This document shows positions 1-6,856 of a DNA stretch of 11,199 nucleotides, piece by piece. Source of the stretch: JBBQQK01 sp038216025. Its GTDB lineage: Bacteria > Patescibacteriota > UBA1384 > XYA2-FULL-43-10 > 1-14-0-10-43-13. The stretch lies in assembly GCA_038216025.1 (NCBI GenBank), contig JBBQQK010000030.1, positions 1 through 11,199 on the forward strand, in the 5' to 3' direction. Below the pieces are notes generated by a model, which saw only the letters and a program-made list of their open reading frames with translations, did not search any database and was not told the DNA's origin. How positions within the stretch are numbered: the first letter of the stretch is position 1; every line of letters begins with the position of its first letter. A program made the position numbers and the translations under genes.

Positions 1-232
1 AATTGATATGAATAAAGTTAGATCAACACTTTTTGTCAAGATCAAAAAGAGATATTTAAGAAATAGTATTAGAAAAGATAATTAATTAAAACTCATAACT
101 GACACCTCTAGTTCAGCACCATTATTCGATTGGAAAAGACTGAGTTAGATATTGCAAGAAAAATAGAGTTAAAGTAATGTAATATAAATTGATTACCTTT
201 CAATACAATCTACTCTCCTTACCAGCTATTTG
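1..232. other. AT-rich region upstream of tRNA, no convincing gene
   Basis: Nothing here supports a gene with confidence. A 28-codon frame on the plus strand is open from the left edge to a TAA at 83-85 and encodes a very basic tail, so it could be the end of a gene lying outside the window, but in such AT-rich DNA that length is expected by chance. A TACAAT hexamer at 204-209 is a reasonable -10 box for the tRNA, 24 bases upstream of its 5' end, but no matching -35 box is seen 16-18 bases before it. Confidence 0.4.
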
Positions 233-309
233 CGGGGTGTAGCGCAGCCTGGTAGCGCGCATCGTTCGGGACGATGAGGCCCGCGGTTCAAATCCGCGCA
301 CCCCGACCA
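233..309 (+). tRNA. tRNA-Pro (anticodon CGG), CCA encoded
   Basis: The full cloverleaf can be folded by eye. The acceptor stem is CGGGGTG (233-239) paired with CACCCCG (299-305). The D stem is GCGC (242-245) with GCGC (255-258). The anticodon stem is CATCG (260-264) with CGATG (272-276), enclosing the 7-base loop TTCGGGA. The variable loop has five bases, and the T stem CGCGG/CCGCG encloses TTCAAAT. The anticodon at 267-269 is CGG, which reads the proline codon CCG. The discriminator base is A306 and the 3' CCA (307-309) is encoded in the DNA. There is no intron. The gene stands alone here, and decayed coding DNA begins about 100 bases downstream. Confidence 0.96.
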
Positions 310-330
310 TTGAAAACTTAGGTCTTTTTT
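305..330 (+). terminator. Probable weak terminator after tRNA-Pro
   Basis: GACC (305-308) can pair with GGTC (321-324), and six T residues follow at 325-330. The stem is short and overlaps the CCA end, so the T-run is the stronger evidence. It is well placed to end the tRNA transcript. Confidence 0.4.
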
Positions 331-352
331 AATAATGTTTGGAGTTGCGCTC

Positions 353-371
353 CCCCGCCTGTTCGGCGGGG
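353..371. repeat. GC-rich perfect hairpin beside tRNA-Pro
   Basis: CCCCGCC (353-359) and GGCGGGG (365-371) form a perfect 7-bp stem around the loop TGTTC. The flanks extend the pairing imperfectly, with GAG..GCG on one side and CGCC..CTC on the other. No T-run follows on either strand, so it does not look like an intrinsic terminator. It is strikingly GC-rich against its surroundings. It could be a REP-like or MITE-like repeat, but only one copy is seen in this window. Confidence 0.5.
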
Positions 372-405
372 TCGCCTGCTCAATTTCTCCCTTGTAGCCG
401 AGTAA

Positions 406-1192
406 TATATTGAATGGATCGACCAGTTGGATACCGTGGGAACAGCTTGGAATTTATCAACTGCTGTTAAGCGGAATATCTTATGGCTTTGTCGGTACTT
501 CATACCCGGTTAATATTCTTGTTATTGATATTACTAATATGCGTCTTGTGCAGACACTCGCAAGTGGTAATGGATCTAGTCTTGGTTATGCTATAGAAGG
601 TAATCGGCTTTATGCTGGCAATAATGGAAATGGATTGTGGGTTTATGATATATCTAATCCTCTAAATATTCCCGCAGGCACTGTATTGAGTGCATCTTCA
701 CTGGGCATGCTTCCGGATTATATTTCTTTCAAAAATGGGCTTGCTTTGGTTGCGTCAAGAATCGACTACAGCATCGTTGATCTAAAGGATTTGTCAAATC
801 CTAAGATTATAAGGAAATATGATGATATGGTCGGCAATCTGGGTGGTCTAACTATCTACGGTGATCTTGCATATCTTGCTACCGATAGGTCAGTGCTTAC
901 TATATTGGATTTTTTTTGAAGGAAACCCAACATTGAAATTTCTACATCTTCTTATTCTGCTAGCAAGAGCGATGTCGTTTATACCATCAAAGCAGACAAC
1001 CCCAATCTCAATGTTGTCACTGAGTTTGTTTTATTTAGTGCCGCTATTCCGGCAAGTGTCGAATACATCACGGGTTCTGCCGACAATGGAGGTGTCTACA
1101 ACGCTTCTACTAGAAAAGTTACATGGCCAAAAATTGATTACTTTAAACCAGATGACAGCAAGACTTATACCTTCAAGGTCAAGGTTAATTAA
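406..1192 (+). pseudogene. Decayed surface protein: LVIVD beta-propeller plus DUF11-like domain
   Basis: The main frame runs from about 410 to a TAA at 1190-1192 and is broken once by TGA at 917-919. Before the TGA are propeller-like repeats, recognisable by LVIDITNM, LWVYDISNP and SIVDLKDLSNP, which resemble LVIVD repeats. After it, in the same frame, is a DUF11-like domain (SDVVYTIKADNPN, YITGSADNGGVYNAS, KTYTFKVKVN) ending where such domains normally end. The start is also damaged. The frame opens only at 398 after a TAG, the sole candidate start is a TTG at 410 with no Shine-Dalgarno, and the better propeller-like reading upstream (DTVGTAWNLSTAV, 430-468) is in another frame. This implies a frameshift near 466-476. 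No signal peptide remains. I read it as a 5'-truncated remnant of an extracellular protein gene. A two-protein or readthrough arrangement is possible but less likely. Confidence 0.7.
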
Positions 1193-1302
1193 GTAAATAA
1201 ATTGTACTTCGTGTTCCCGCTGTTCCCAGATTCCTCGAAGCCTGAAGAGCGAAGTGAGACTTTGGCCAAGAATGTGAATACAAGGAACTGCCCAAATAAC
1301 TT

Positions 1303-1449
1303 ATGGGGCGTCTTCTTCTCGAAGGCAAAACAAAGCAAAATAAACAAAAAAGTACCTCGGTCGCTATACTATCATTTGTGTTTTATCTTCTTGGTCTCAT
1401 GAGTATGTGCATCTTATTTGTTTACTCTCCAAGCAACGAACCTTTCTGA
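1303..1449 (+). CDS. Possible small membrane peptide (48 aa)
   Basis: An ATG at 1303 opens a 48-codon frame ending at TGA 1447-1449. The product has a Lys/Gln-rich N-terminal part (KTKQNKQK, residues 9-16) followed by a single strongly hydrophobic segment at residues 20-41 and a short SPSNEPF tail. This is the layout of a single-pass membrane peptide with its N-terminus inside. A stem-loop with a T-run on the plus strand begins only three bases after the stop, which fits a transcribed unit. Against it: there is no Shine-Dalgarno, the in-frame TAA at 1297 lies just before the start, and the frame is short. I do not recognise a family. It may also be part of the decayed DNA continuing from the pseudogene. 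Confidence 0.33.
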   Translation: MGRLLLEGKTKQNKQKSTSVAILSFVFYLLGLMSMCILFVYSPSNEPF

Positions 1450-1452
1450 AAT

Positions 1453-1482
1453 AAAAATGCCCACCAATTGGAGGGCATTTTT
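1453..1482. terminator. Bidirectional intrinsic terminator
   Basis: AAAAATGCCC (1453-1462) pairs perfectly with GGGCATTTTT (1473-1482), giving a 10-bp stem with a 10-base loop that itself contains the palindrome CCAATTGG. Read on the minus strand it ends in a U-run two bases after the HU stop. Read on the plus strand it ends in a U-run after the small 1303-1449 frame. It therefore closes the rny-ymdB-HU operon and insulates it from the plus-strand DNA. Confidence 0.85.
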
Positions 1483-1484
1483 AT

Positions 1485-1757
1485 TTATTTGATCTTATCT
1501 CTAACATTTCTACTTGGCTTGAATCTAGGCATTTTTGTCGCAGGGATTTTTATAGGATCACCTGTTCTCGGATTAACACCTGCTCTAGCTTGCCGCTTAC
1601 CAATATCAAACGTACCAAATCCAGTCAATGTTATTTTACTTCCCTTAGATAGCTCAGTAATGATTGCATCCAGCATAGTCTGTACGCCTACTTCAGCTTC
1701 TCTTCTAGAAAGTCCGGTTTTTCTCGCAACCTCGTTTATAAGTTCACTTTTATTCAT
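1485..1757 (-). CDS. hup: HU family DNA-binding protein
   Basis: This 90-residue protein has the normal length of the DNABII (HU/IHF) family of dimeric, DNA-bending nucleoid proteins. The N-terminal helical dimerisation part starts MNKSELINEVARKTGLS. It is followed by the GFGTF turn and strand (about residues 46-50), then the DNA-binding beta arm RQARAGVNPRTG (about 55-66), whose Asn-Pro tip intercalates into the minor groove, and the closing PRFKPSRNVRDKIK. The ATG is preceded by one of the best ribosome binding sites in the window (GGGAGGTG, about 10 bases upstream). It follows ymdB by 30 bases on the same strand with no promoter evident between them, so it is probably the last gene of the rny operon. 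HU rather than IHF is inferred from the lone gene and lineage. Confidence 0.95.
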   Translation of the reverse strand: MNKSELINEVARKTGLSRREAEVGVQTMLDAIITELSKGSKITLTGFGTFDIGKRQARAGVNPRTGDPIKIPATKMPRFKPSRNVRDKIK

Positions 1758-1787
1758 TTGTTCCTTTCACCTCCCTTCTTAACATTA

Positions 1788-2618
1788 TTACACCTTTAAT
1801 ATACTTGAAACTCGCCTTATGCTCAAAGCCTTTTTTGTAACTTTGTTTATATCCACAATAACGGCATTAAACTGTGAGTCTCCTTTTGCTACTTTATGGG
1901 ATAATGGCATTGCTGTCAAGAACTTTTCAATTATGATTTCTTTTTCAACCCCCAAGACACTCTCCTTGGGACCGCACATTCCCGCATCCGATATAAAAGC
2001 AGTGCCGCCCGACAGAACTTTCTCGTCTGCCGTTTGCACATGGGTGTGCGTACCAAGAACTGCGGCGACCAAACCATCCAAATAATATCCCAGAGCTATT
2101 TTTTCGCTTGTTGCCTCTGCATGAAAATCTATTATATTGATGCTGTCTTTGTTTTGATCAACTATATTTTTACAAACGACAAAGGGATCTTCAATGTCAT
2201 CTCTCATAAAAACTCGCCCCTGGACGTTGATAATTGAAATTTTTACGCCCTTTACATCCAATATTACACTTCCCCGCCCTGGCAAAGTTGATGGATAATT
2301 GGCTGGGCGTATCACTTTCACTTCTTCCCTGTCGAGATAAGGAAAAAATTCTTTATTATTCCATATATGGTTTCCGCTAGTCATAAAATCAACGCCGCCG
2401 TCCATCACTTCTTTGTATTTTTCGTAAGTTATACCTTTTCCTGCAGACATATTTTCGCCATTGGCGATCACTAAATCAATATTTTCTTCTGCTTTTAACA
2501 AAGGAACAAAATGCAAGACTGCCCGTCTTCCAGGTTTCCCTACGATATCGCCGATAAATAAAACTCTGAAAATGTCCTGGCTTTTATATTCGGGCTCTTT
2601 ATTGTTCATATTATTCAT
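1788..2618 (-). CDS. ymdB: YmdB-type metallophosphoesterase (TIGR00282 family)
   Basis: This 276-residue calcineurin-like phosphoesterase has the metal-binding motifs in order: GDIVGKPGR (residues 23-31), NGEN (53-56), GNH (82-84), DFHAEATSEK (164-173) and GTHTHVQTAD (189-198). These match the YmdB family. In Bacillus the family member hydrolyses 2',3'-cyclic nucleotides, interacts with RNase Y, and affects biofilm formation and motility; its role here is inferred by homology. The ATG lies one base after the rny stop codon, so translation is probably coupled. No clear Shine-Dalgarno is visible, and a second in-frame ATG three codons on is an alternative start. The roughly 16 residues before the first strand (FRVLFIGD) are longer than usual. 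Cytoplasmic. Confidence 0.92.
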   Translation of the reverse strand: MNNMNNKEPEYKSQDIFRVLFIGDIVGKPGRRAVLHFVPLLKAEENIDLVIANGENMSAGKGITYEKYKEVMDGGVDFMTSGNHIWNNKEFFPYLDREEVKVIRPANYPSTLPGRGSVILDVKGVKISIINVQGRVFMRDDIEDPFVVCKNIVDQNKDSINIIDFHAEATSEKIALGYYLDGLVAAVLGTHTHVQTADEKVLSGGTAFISDAGMCGPKESVLGVEKEIIIEKFLTAMPLSHKVAKGDSQFNAVIVDINKVTKKALSIRRVSSILKV

Positions 2619-2619
2619 T

Positions 2620-4143
2620 CTATTTTGCGTATTCTACTACTCTTGTTTCACGTATAACATGAATCTTTACTTGTCCAGGATATTGAACTTCTTCCTCAAC
2701 CTTTTTTGCAATTTCTTTCGACAGCTTTTCTGCGCCAAGATCATCAATTTCTTCAGGACGAACGAAAATTCTAACTTCTCTGCCGGCCTGAATTGCATAA
2801 GATTTGTCAATTCCCGGGAAAGAATTGGCTACTCGTTCCAGTTCTTGCAACCGCTTCATGTGCAGTTCCAAAGATTCTCTTCTTGCACCAGGGCGAGCCG
2901 AAGAAATAGCATCAGAGGTCTGGATTATTGCTGCCTCAACTGTTCTAATTTCAACATCTTCATGATGCGCTTCTATTGCATGTATTAAGTCTTCGGACAA
3001 TTTATACTTTCGAGCAATATCAGCCGAGATAACTGCGTGAGAACCTGGAACTTCATGATCAACAGCTTTACCAAGATCATGTAAAAGGCCTGCCTTCTTC
3101 GCCATTTCTGTATTAGCTCCAATTTCCTCTGAGATCAATCCTGAGATGCGAGAGACCTCTATTGCATGCTGTAGCTGATTTTGACCAAATGAAGTCCGAA
3201 ATTTTAAACGGCCTAGAATCTTTAGCACTTCCAACGGCAATCCGGTCACGCCGACTTCGTAAGCAGCTTCTTCGCCCGACTTCTTGATATCTTCCGATAC
3301 AATTTTTTTTGCTTTTTCAAATGCTTCTTCTATACGAGAAGGATTAATCCGACCATCAGCCACTAGTTCTGACAATGTGACCTTAGCAACCTGTCGGCGG
3401 ATCGGATCAAAAGTCGAGATAACTACGGCGTCTGGCGTGTCGTCAATAATAAGATCAACACCTGTAATTTTTTCAAAGGATTGAATATTTCGCCCTTCTC
3501 TGCCGATTATTCGTCCTTTCATTTCATCAGACGGAATATCGATTGTGGAGATCGTGGTTTCCGAGGCAGTCTCCGCGGCGATTCTTTGCATTGAAGTAAC
3601 TAAGATCTTTCTGGCTTCCATTTCGGCCTGATCTTTTACGTAAAGATTTACTTCTTTGATTTTTTTAACTAATTCTTCTTTTCCCTCTTTTTCGACTAAG
3701 TCAAAAAGCACCTTTTGGGCTTCTTCTTTCTTCATCTTGGCAATTCTCTCCAAGCTATCTTCTTGTTTCTTGCGTAAATCTCGAAGTATTTGCTTTGTTT
3801 CTTCTATCTGCTTTTCTTTCTCTCCTACATTTCTTTGAGCCTTGCTGATCTCATCGTATCTCCCGTCAATACTGGATTCTCTTCGTCGCAAATCTTGCTC
3901 GATTCTCTCCAGATACTTTGTTTTTGAATCTAACTCTTTAAGAGCAGACTGCTTATCTTTGAGCGCTTCGTCCTTAGCCGCCAAAACAATTTCCTTTTCC
4001 TTTGTCTTTGCGTCTTCTAAAATTTTTTCTGCCTTGTCTTTAGCTGTGGCAACTTTTTTCTGTGAAAGTAATCGGAAAATGGCAAATCCAGCGATTACCC
4101 CAAAAAGAATTCCTGCCAGCGCAGCCAGAATCATACTGATCAT
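2620..4143 (-). CDS. rny: Ribonuclease Y
   Basis: RNase Y is a membrane-anchored endoribonuclease that starts mRNA decay. From the chosen ATG the product has 507 residues, the usual family length. Domains in order: an N-terminal membrane helix (about residues 3-25), a long charged coiled coil (about 30-185), a KH RNA-binding domain with GRIIGREGRNI (210-220), and an HD hydrolase domain with HAIEVS (326-331), LLHDLGKA (353-360) with the catalytic His-Asp pair, and HHED (392-395). The frame is open 10 codons further upstream to a TTG at 4173, but GAAAGGA sits correctly before the ATG at 4143, so I chose that start. The gene is first in the operon with ymdB and HU. Adjacency of rny and ymdB is also known in Firmicutes, where the two proteins interact. 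Confidence 0.97.
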   Translation of the reverse strand: MISMILAALAGILFGVIAGFAIFRLLSQKKVATAKDKAEKILEDAKTKEKEIVLAAKDEALKDKQSALKELDSKTKYLERIEQDLRRRESSIDGRYDEISKAQRNVGEKEKQIEETKQILRDLRKKQEDSLERIAKMKKEEAQKVLFDLVEKEGKEELVKKIKEVNLYVKDQAEMEARKILVTSMQRIAAETASETTISTIDIPSDEMKGRIIGREGRNIQSFEKITGVDLIIDDTPDAVVISTFDPIRRQVAKVTLSELVADGRINPSRIEEAFEKAKKIVSEDIKKSGEEAAYEVGVTGLPLEVLKILGRLKFRTSFGQNQLQHAIEVSRISGLISEEIGANTEMAKKAGLLHDLGKAVDHEVPGSHAVISADIARKYKLSEDLIHAIEAHHEDVEIRTVEAAIIQTSDAISSARPGARRESLELHMKRLQELERVANSFPGIDKSYAIQAGREVRIFVRPEEIDDLGAEKLSKEIAKKVEEEVQYPGQVKIHVIRETRVVEYAK

Positions 4144-4288
4144 AGAGTATCCTTTCAAAACCTCAGATAACAAAATTACCGCAAAACGGTTAGATAGAGT
4201 AAAACAATAACTTCCTTTTTAGCATTTTGATATATGAGAATTAATCTTAATTTAACAAGTCATCCGGATCTCACCATCTGACAGGTAA

Positions 4289-4317
4289 ATATTAGACCTT
4301 TTCGAAGAATATTGCAA
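4289..4317 (-). promoter_or_regulatory. Probable promoter of the rny-ymdB-HU operon
   Basis: Read on the minus strand, TTGCAA (4317-4312) is followed after exactly 17 bases by TAATAT (4294-4289), a good sigma-70-type pair. Transcription would start near 4282, giving a leader of about 140 bases before the rny ATG. The leader contains the palindrome TCCGGA but no riboswitch I recognise. A weaker AT-rich alternative (TTGTTA, 18 bases, TATATC) lies closer to rny. Confidence 0.55.
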
Positions 4318-4340
4318 GAAATCAAGGCAAGAAAACACTG

Positions 4341-4390
4341 ATCAAAGCAAAGAAGGCTCAGATATTACTCTGAACCTTCTTTGCTTTGAT
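4341..4390 (-). terminator. Very long stem-loop terminating the repeat-protein operon
   Basis: ATCAAAGCAAAGAAGG (4341-4356) is perfectly complementary to 4375-4390 (16 bp). After one C/A mismatch, TCAGA (4358-4362) pairs with TCTGA (4369-4373) around a 6-base loop. It starts 37 bases after the stop of the 803-residue gene. Only TTTT follows shortly downstream on the minus strand, but the 3' arm itself is U-rich. The stem is much longer than a normal terminator and could also block exonucleases or act on both strands. Confidence 0.7.
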
Positions 4391-4427
4391 AAAGCAGTTC
4401 ATGTGTTGCCATTTCGACTATTCAAAA

Positions 4428-6839
4428 TTATTGTCTCCTGCGAATAGCCCATATTGTGCCAGCTGCTGTCAGTCCGAGTAAGGCCAGCTCAAGGAGACCG
4501 TCAGCTCCGGCGCGAGGCAAAACATTGCCCAAATCCGTTGCAATAAGTGCACCACCACCACCAGAACCATATTCTTGTTCAGGTTTCTCTTCGGGAGGAT
4601 TGCTTGGAGTTTTCGGGATTACCGCTTTTATGAAGTTGAATTTGTCTGATTCATTAAACTTGAAATCAATATTTCCAGTGACTATGCTGCTAGAGCCGGT
4701 ATTCATATCGGCTTCGTTATCGCCGGTATTTAAGTTGGCCGCTACATTTTTAACCATATTTACCTTGTTGCATATTACTATCTTCATATTTTTTAGAAAA
4801 TTGATTAGGGAATTATTATCAGAATCACTCCCCGTGTTTGAATTCTTTGCCGCCAGATTTGCATTGCTATCCGATGCCAAGAAGGCAACAGGCAAAAACA
4901 ATCCGTTTCCAACCGCGCGGTCATTGATTTCAGTTTTAATATTTCCGCTCTGAATGTCAGAATTTCCAGTGTTTATGTCTGACTTATTGCGTCCGGTATT
5001 AACATTTACCGTCAAAGTTTTTTCAATATTCAGATCGTTATTTATTTTCAGCTGGCTATTTGCAGTGTCATTGATCGCTGCAGAATTATCAGAGCCAGCT
5101 CCGGTATTTTGATTCTGGACATTAATATCTGACGAACCTGTAGTTACGACCGTATTTAATCCGAGCGCTGTATTATCCATCTGAGCATCTCCAAACCAGT
5201 TACCGAAGACATTGATAATGCCCATAGCCCAATTTTGGACATGAAAAGTATTGTTGGCGAAACTAATCAAATTAGAAAGAATGTTTGCGTCTCCGGTTTT
5301 AATATCGCCACTTCCGGTATTGTAGCTAGCCTTGTTTCCGCCGGTATTAGCTGAAAGCTCTAGCATGTTTCCAACATTGGCCGTATTGTTCACGGTCGTT
5401 GTACTGCTATTGTCGTTATTAATAGTAGCAAAATTATCAGAGCCGGCTCCGGTTTGCGAATTGTCGGCTGATTGCAGTTGCGAAACAGACACTAACTGCA
5501 TCGTACCATCCGGTGAGCCAATCAAAGCTCCGGACCAACCATGCAAAGAATTAATAATCATCATCCACCACTGATTTCCAACCACAGTATTGTTGGCAAA
5601 TGTTAATTTATTATCTTTGATATTAACATCGCCAGACTTGATCGATCCCGATCCGGTATTGGCAAGAGACTGATTATCGCCAGTGTTGCCATTGGCTGTT
5701 ACATTGTCGATCAGGTTTGCATTGTTATTAATAGTCTGATCGGTACCATTATTATTGTTAATAATAGAAACGTTATCAGAATCTGCTCCGGTTTGACCAT
5801 TGGTCGCACTTTGGTTGGAGGTGACGCTACCGTTACTGCCTGTAAGACTGGGCAAAACTAAATTTCCCATCCAGTTACCGAATACGTTGACCATTCCCAT
5901 CCACCAGCTTGAAGCCAAGACAGAAGTATTAAGAAAATTAACAACGTTGGCCGCCACATTGGCATTGCCGGTCACAACGTCGCCATTGCCGGTATTCATT
6001 AAAGTGGTATTCTGCCCGCTGTTTGCCGACAAATTTAAGTTGTTATCAGTATTAGCATTATTATCTGTTATTCTACTGTTGCCTAAATTATTATTGACAA
6101 TTGACGAATTATCCGAACCATTTCCAGTCAAGAAATTAGATACAATCTGAAATAGATTCAGATCAGAGCCCAAAACAGGCGCGCTGCTATTATCGCCAGC
6201 AATAATATCGCCGATTAGATCCGAAAAATAATTTATTACAGGCAAAGCCATGCTTTTACTGCCATCAATGACTGTATTGGCCAAATTAATAATGTTAGCA
6301 GCAATATCCGAGTTTCCGGTCGTGACGCTACCGTCTCCGGTATTCATACCAGCATTGTTATTACCAGTGTCAGATGTCGCGTCCGCATTATTATTGATGT
6401 CTGTTTGATTTCCAACATTTGTATTATTGTTTTGTTTGTTGTTTGTTGTTGTATTATTGTCGCTTCCAGCTCCCGTTTCGCTGTTTCCACTGGTTGTGCT
6501 GTTGGAATTGCTGTCTGTTGAGTCAACAGTAGCAATATTACTATTGTCGTTGCTACTGTTGGTATTTACACCATTTACCGTACTATTTGACTGATCAGGA
6601 ACGGCGGAGTTGTTTGAATTATCTTCAATGGCAGTATTTGTATTGCCATTAGAATCTGTCACAGTTTGATTCTCCGCCGGCGGGACAACCGTGACTACAA
6701 GTGGAACATATGTTCCACTTGGGTCAAAAGTAGAATCATTCGGATCATATTCGGTCGAGGCCATGGCAGGGCTGGCCAAAAACAAGGCCAGCCCGCTTAT
6801 GGCAAAGAGTGATATGATCCGTTTAAAAACGTTTTTCAT
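4428..6839 (-). CDS. Secreted Asn-rich six-repeat surface protein with LPRAG-TM-RRRQ tail
   Basis: This 803-residue protein starts with a clear signal peptide (basic MKNVFKR, hydrophobic core, cleavage after AMA at residue 27). Residues about 57-120 are a low-complexity Asn/Ser/Thr linker. Residues 121-735 hold six repeats whose TG.xSDN motifs start at 122, 238, 350, 463, 579 and 669, so the spacing is 112-116 residues until a shorter fifth unit. Each repeat continues with Asn-rich strands, N(T/S)GxN, then NTGxxxIxTGN. Several repeats also carry a Trp-rich hydrophobic insert such as NWAMGIINVFGNWFG. The C-terminus has a Pro/Glu spacer, a Gly run, LPRAG (774-778), a membrane helix and RRRQ. 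Start: ATG with GAGG just upstream. It lies 17 bases after the 579-residue paralogue, so the two are surely co-transcribed. The function is unknown; a beta-rich, cell-surface-anchored role is inferred. Confidence 0.88.
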   Translation of the reverse strand: MKNVFKRIISLFAISGLALFLASPAMASTEYDPNDSTFDPSGTYVPLVVTVVPPAENQTVTDSNGNTNTAIEDNSNNSAVPDQSNSTVNGVNTNSSNDNSNIATVDSTDSNSNSTTSGNSETGAGSDNNTTTNNKQNNNTNVGNQTDINNNADATSDTGNNNAGMNTGDGSVTTGNSDIAANIINLANTVIDGSKSMALPVINYFSDLIGDIIAGDNSSAPVLGSDLNLFQIVSNFLTGNGSDNSSIVNNNLGNSRITDNNANTDNNLNLSANSGQNTTLMNTGNGDVVTGNANVAANVVNFLNTSVLASSWWMGMVNVFGNWMGNLVLPSLTGSNGSVTSNQSATNGQTGADSDNVSIINNNNGTDQTINNNANLIDNVTANGNTGDNQSLANTGSGSIKSGDVNIKDNKLTFANNTVVGNQWWMMIINSLHGWSGALIGSPDGTMQLVSVSQLQSADNSQTGAGSDNFATINNDNSSTTTVNNTANVGNMLELSANTGGNKASYNTGSGDIKTGDANILSNLISFANNTFHVQNWAMGIINVFGNWFGDAQMDNTALGLNTVVTTGSSDINVQNQNTGAGSDNSAAINDTANSQLKINNDLNIEKTLTVNVNTGRNKSDINTGNSDIQSGNIKTEINDRAVGNGLFLPVAFLASDSNANLAAKNSNTGSDSDNNSLINFLKNMKIVICNKVNMVKNVAANLNTGDNEADMNTGSSSIVTGNIDFKFNESDKFNFIKAVIPKTPSNPPEEKPEQEYGSGGGGALIATDLGNVLPRAGADGLLELALLGLTAAGTIWAIRRRQ
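4431..4520 (-). other. Encoded C-terminal sorting-like signal (LPRAG, TM, RRRQ)
   Basis: The last 30 residues of the 803-residue protein (774-803) read LPRAG, a short linker, a hydrophobic helix (about 781-798) and a basic end RRRQ. This is the three-part layout of sortase substrates, but with Ala where classic LPxTG has Thr. No sortase gene is in the window, so covalent anchoring is unproven and the helix may simply be a membrane anchor. Confidence 0.6.
4635..6479 (-). repeat. Six protein-level tandem repeats (about 90-116 aa) in the 803-aa protein
   Basis: The units share TG(A/N/S)xSDN, a run of Asn-rich strand-like sequence, N(T/S)GxN and NTG(D/S/N)xxIxTGN. They have diverged in DNA, so the array is old and held together by selection on the protein. 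Units two to four each carry a Trp-rich insert (5844-5912, 5517-5579, 5190-5240). Unit one has a Trp-free hydrophobic counterpart, and the later units have weaker versions. Confidence 0.85.
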
Positions 6840-6856
6840 ATTGCCTCTTTTGCGGA

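Noticed and set aside
29..49. CTTTTTG/CAAAAAG hairpin near the left edge
   Set aside because: It is a seven-base AT-rich match with no T-run after it, expected by chance in this composition.
2..85. Left-edge plus-strand frame encoding a basic peptide ending at TAA 83-85
   Set aside because: 28 open codons are too few to support a gene in such AT-rich DNA, and no family is recognisable.
917..919. TGA read as glycine or tryptophan (alternative genetic code as in Gracilibacteria or Mycoplasma)
   Set aside because: None of the intact genes has an internal TGA, although the two repeat proteins together have well over a hundred glycine codons, and the ABC-F gene ends in TGA.
861..1196. 111-codon plus-strand frame over the end of the pseudogene
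   Set aside because: It is the wrong frame; the DUF11-like domain is read in the frame of the upstream propeller part, and this product has no recognisable features.
1202..1402. 66-codon plus-strand frame starting with TTG
   Set aside because: It has no ribosome binding site, no family resemblance and low-complexity composition; a different frame in the same stretch (1303-1449) gives a cleaner membrane peptide.
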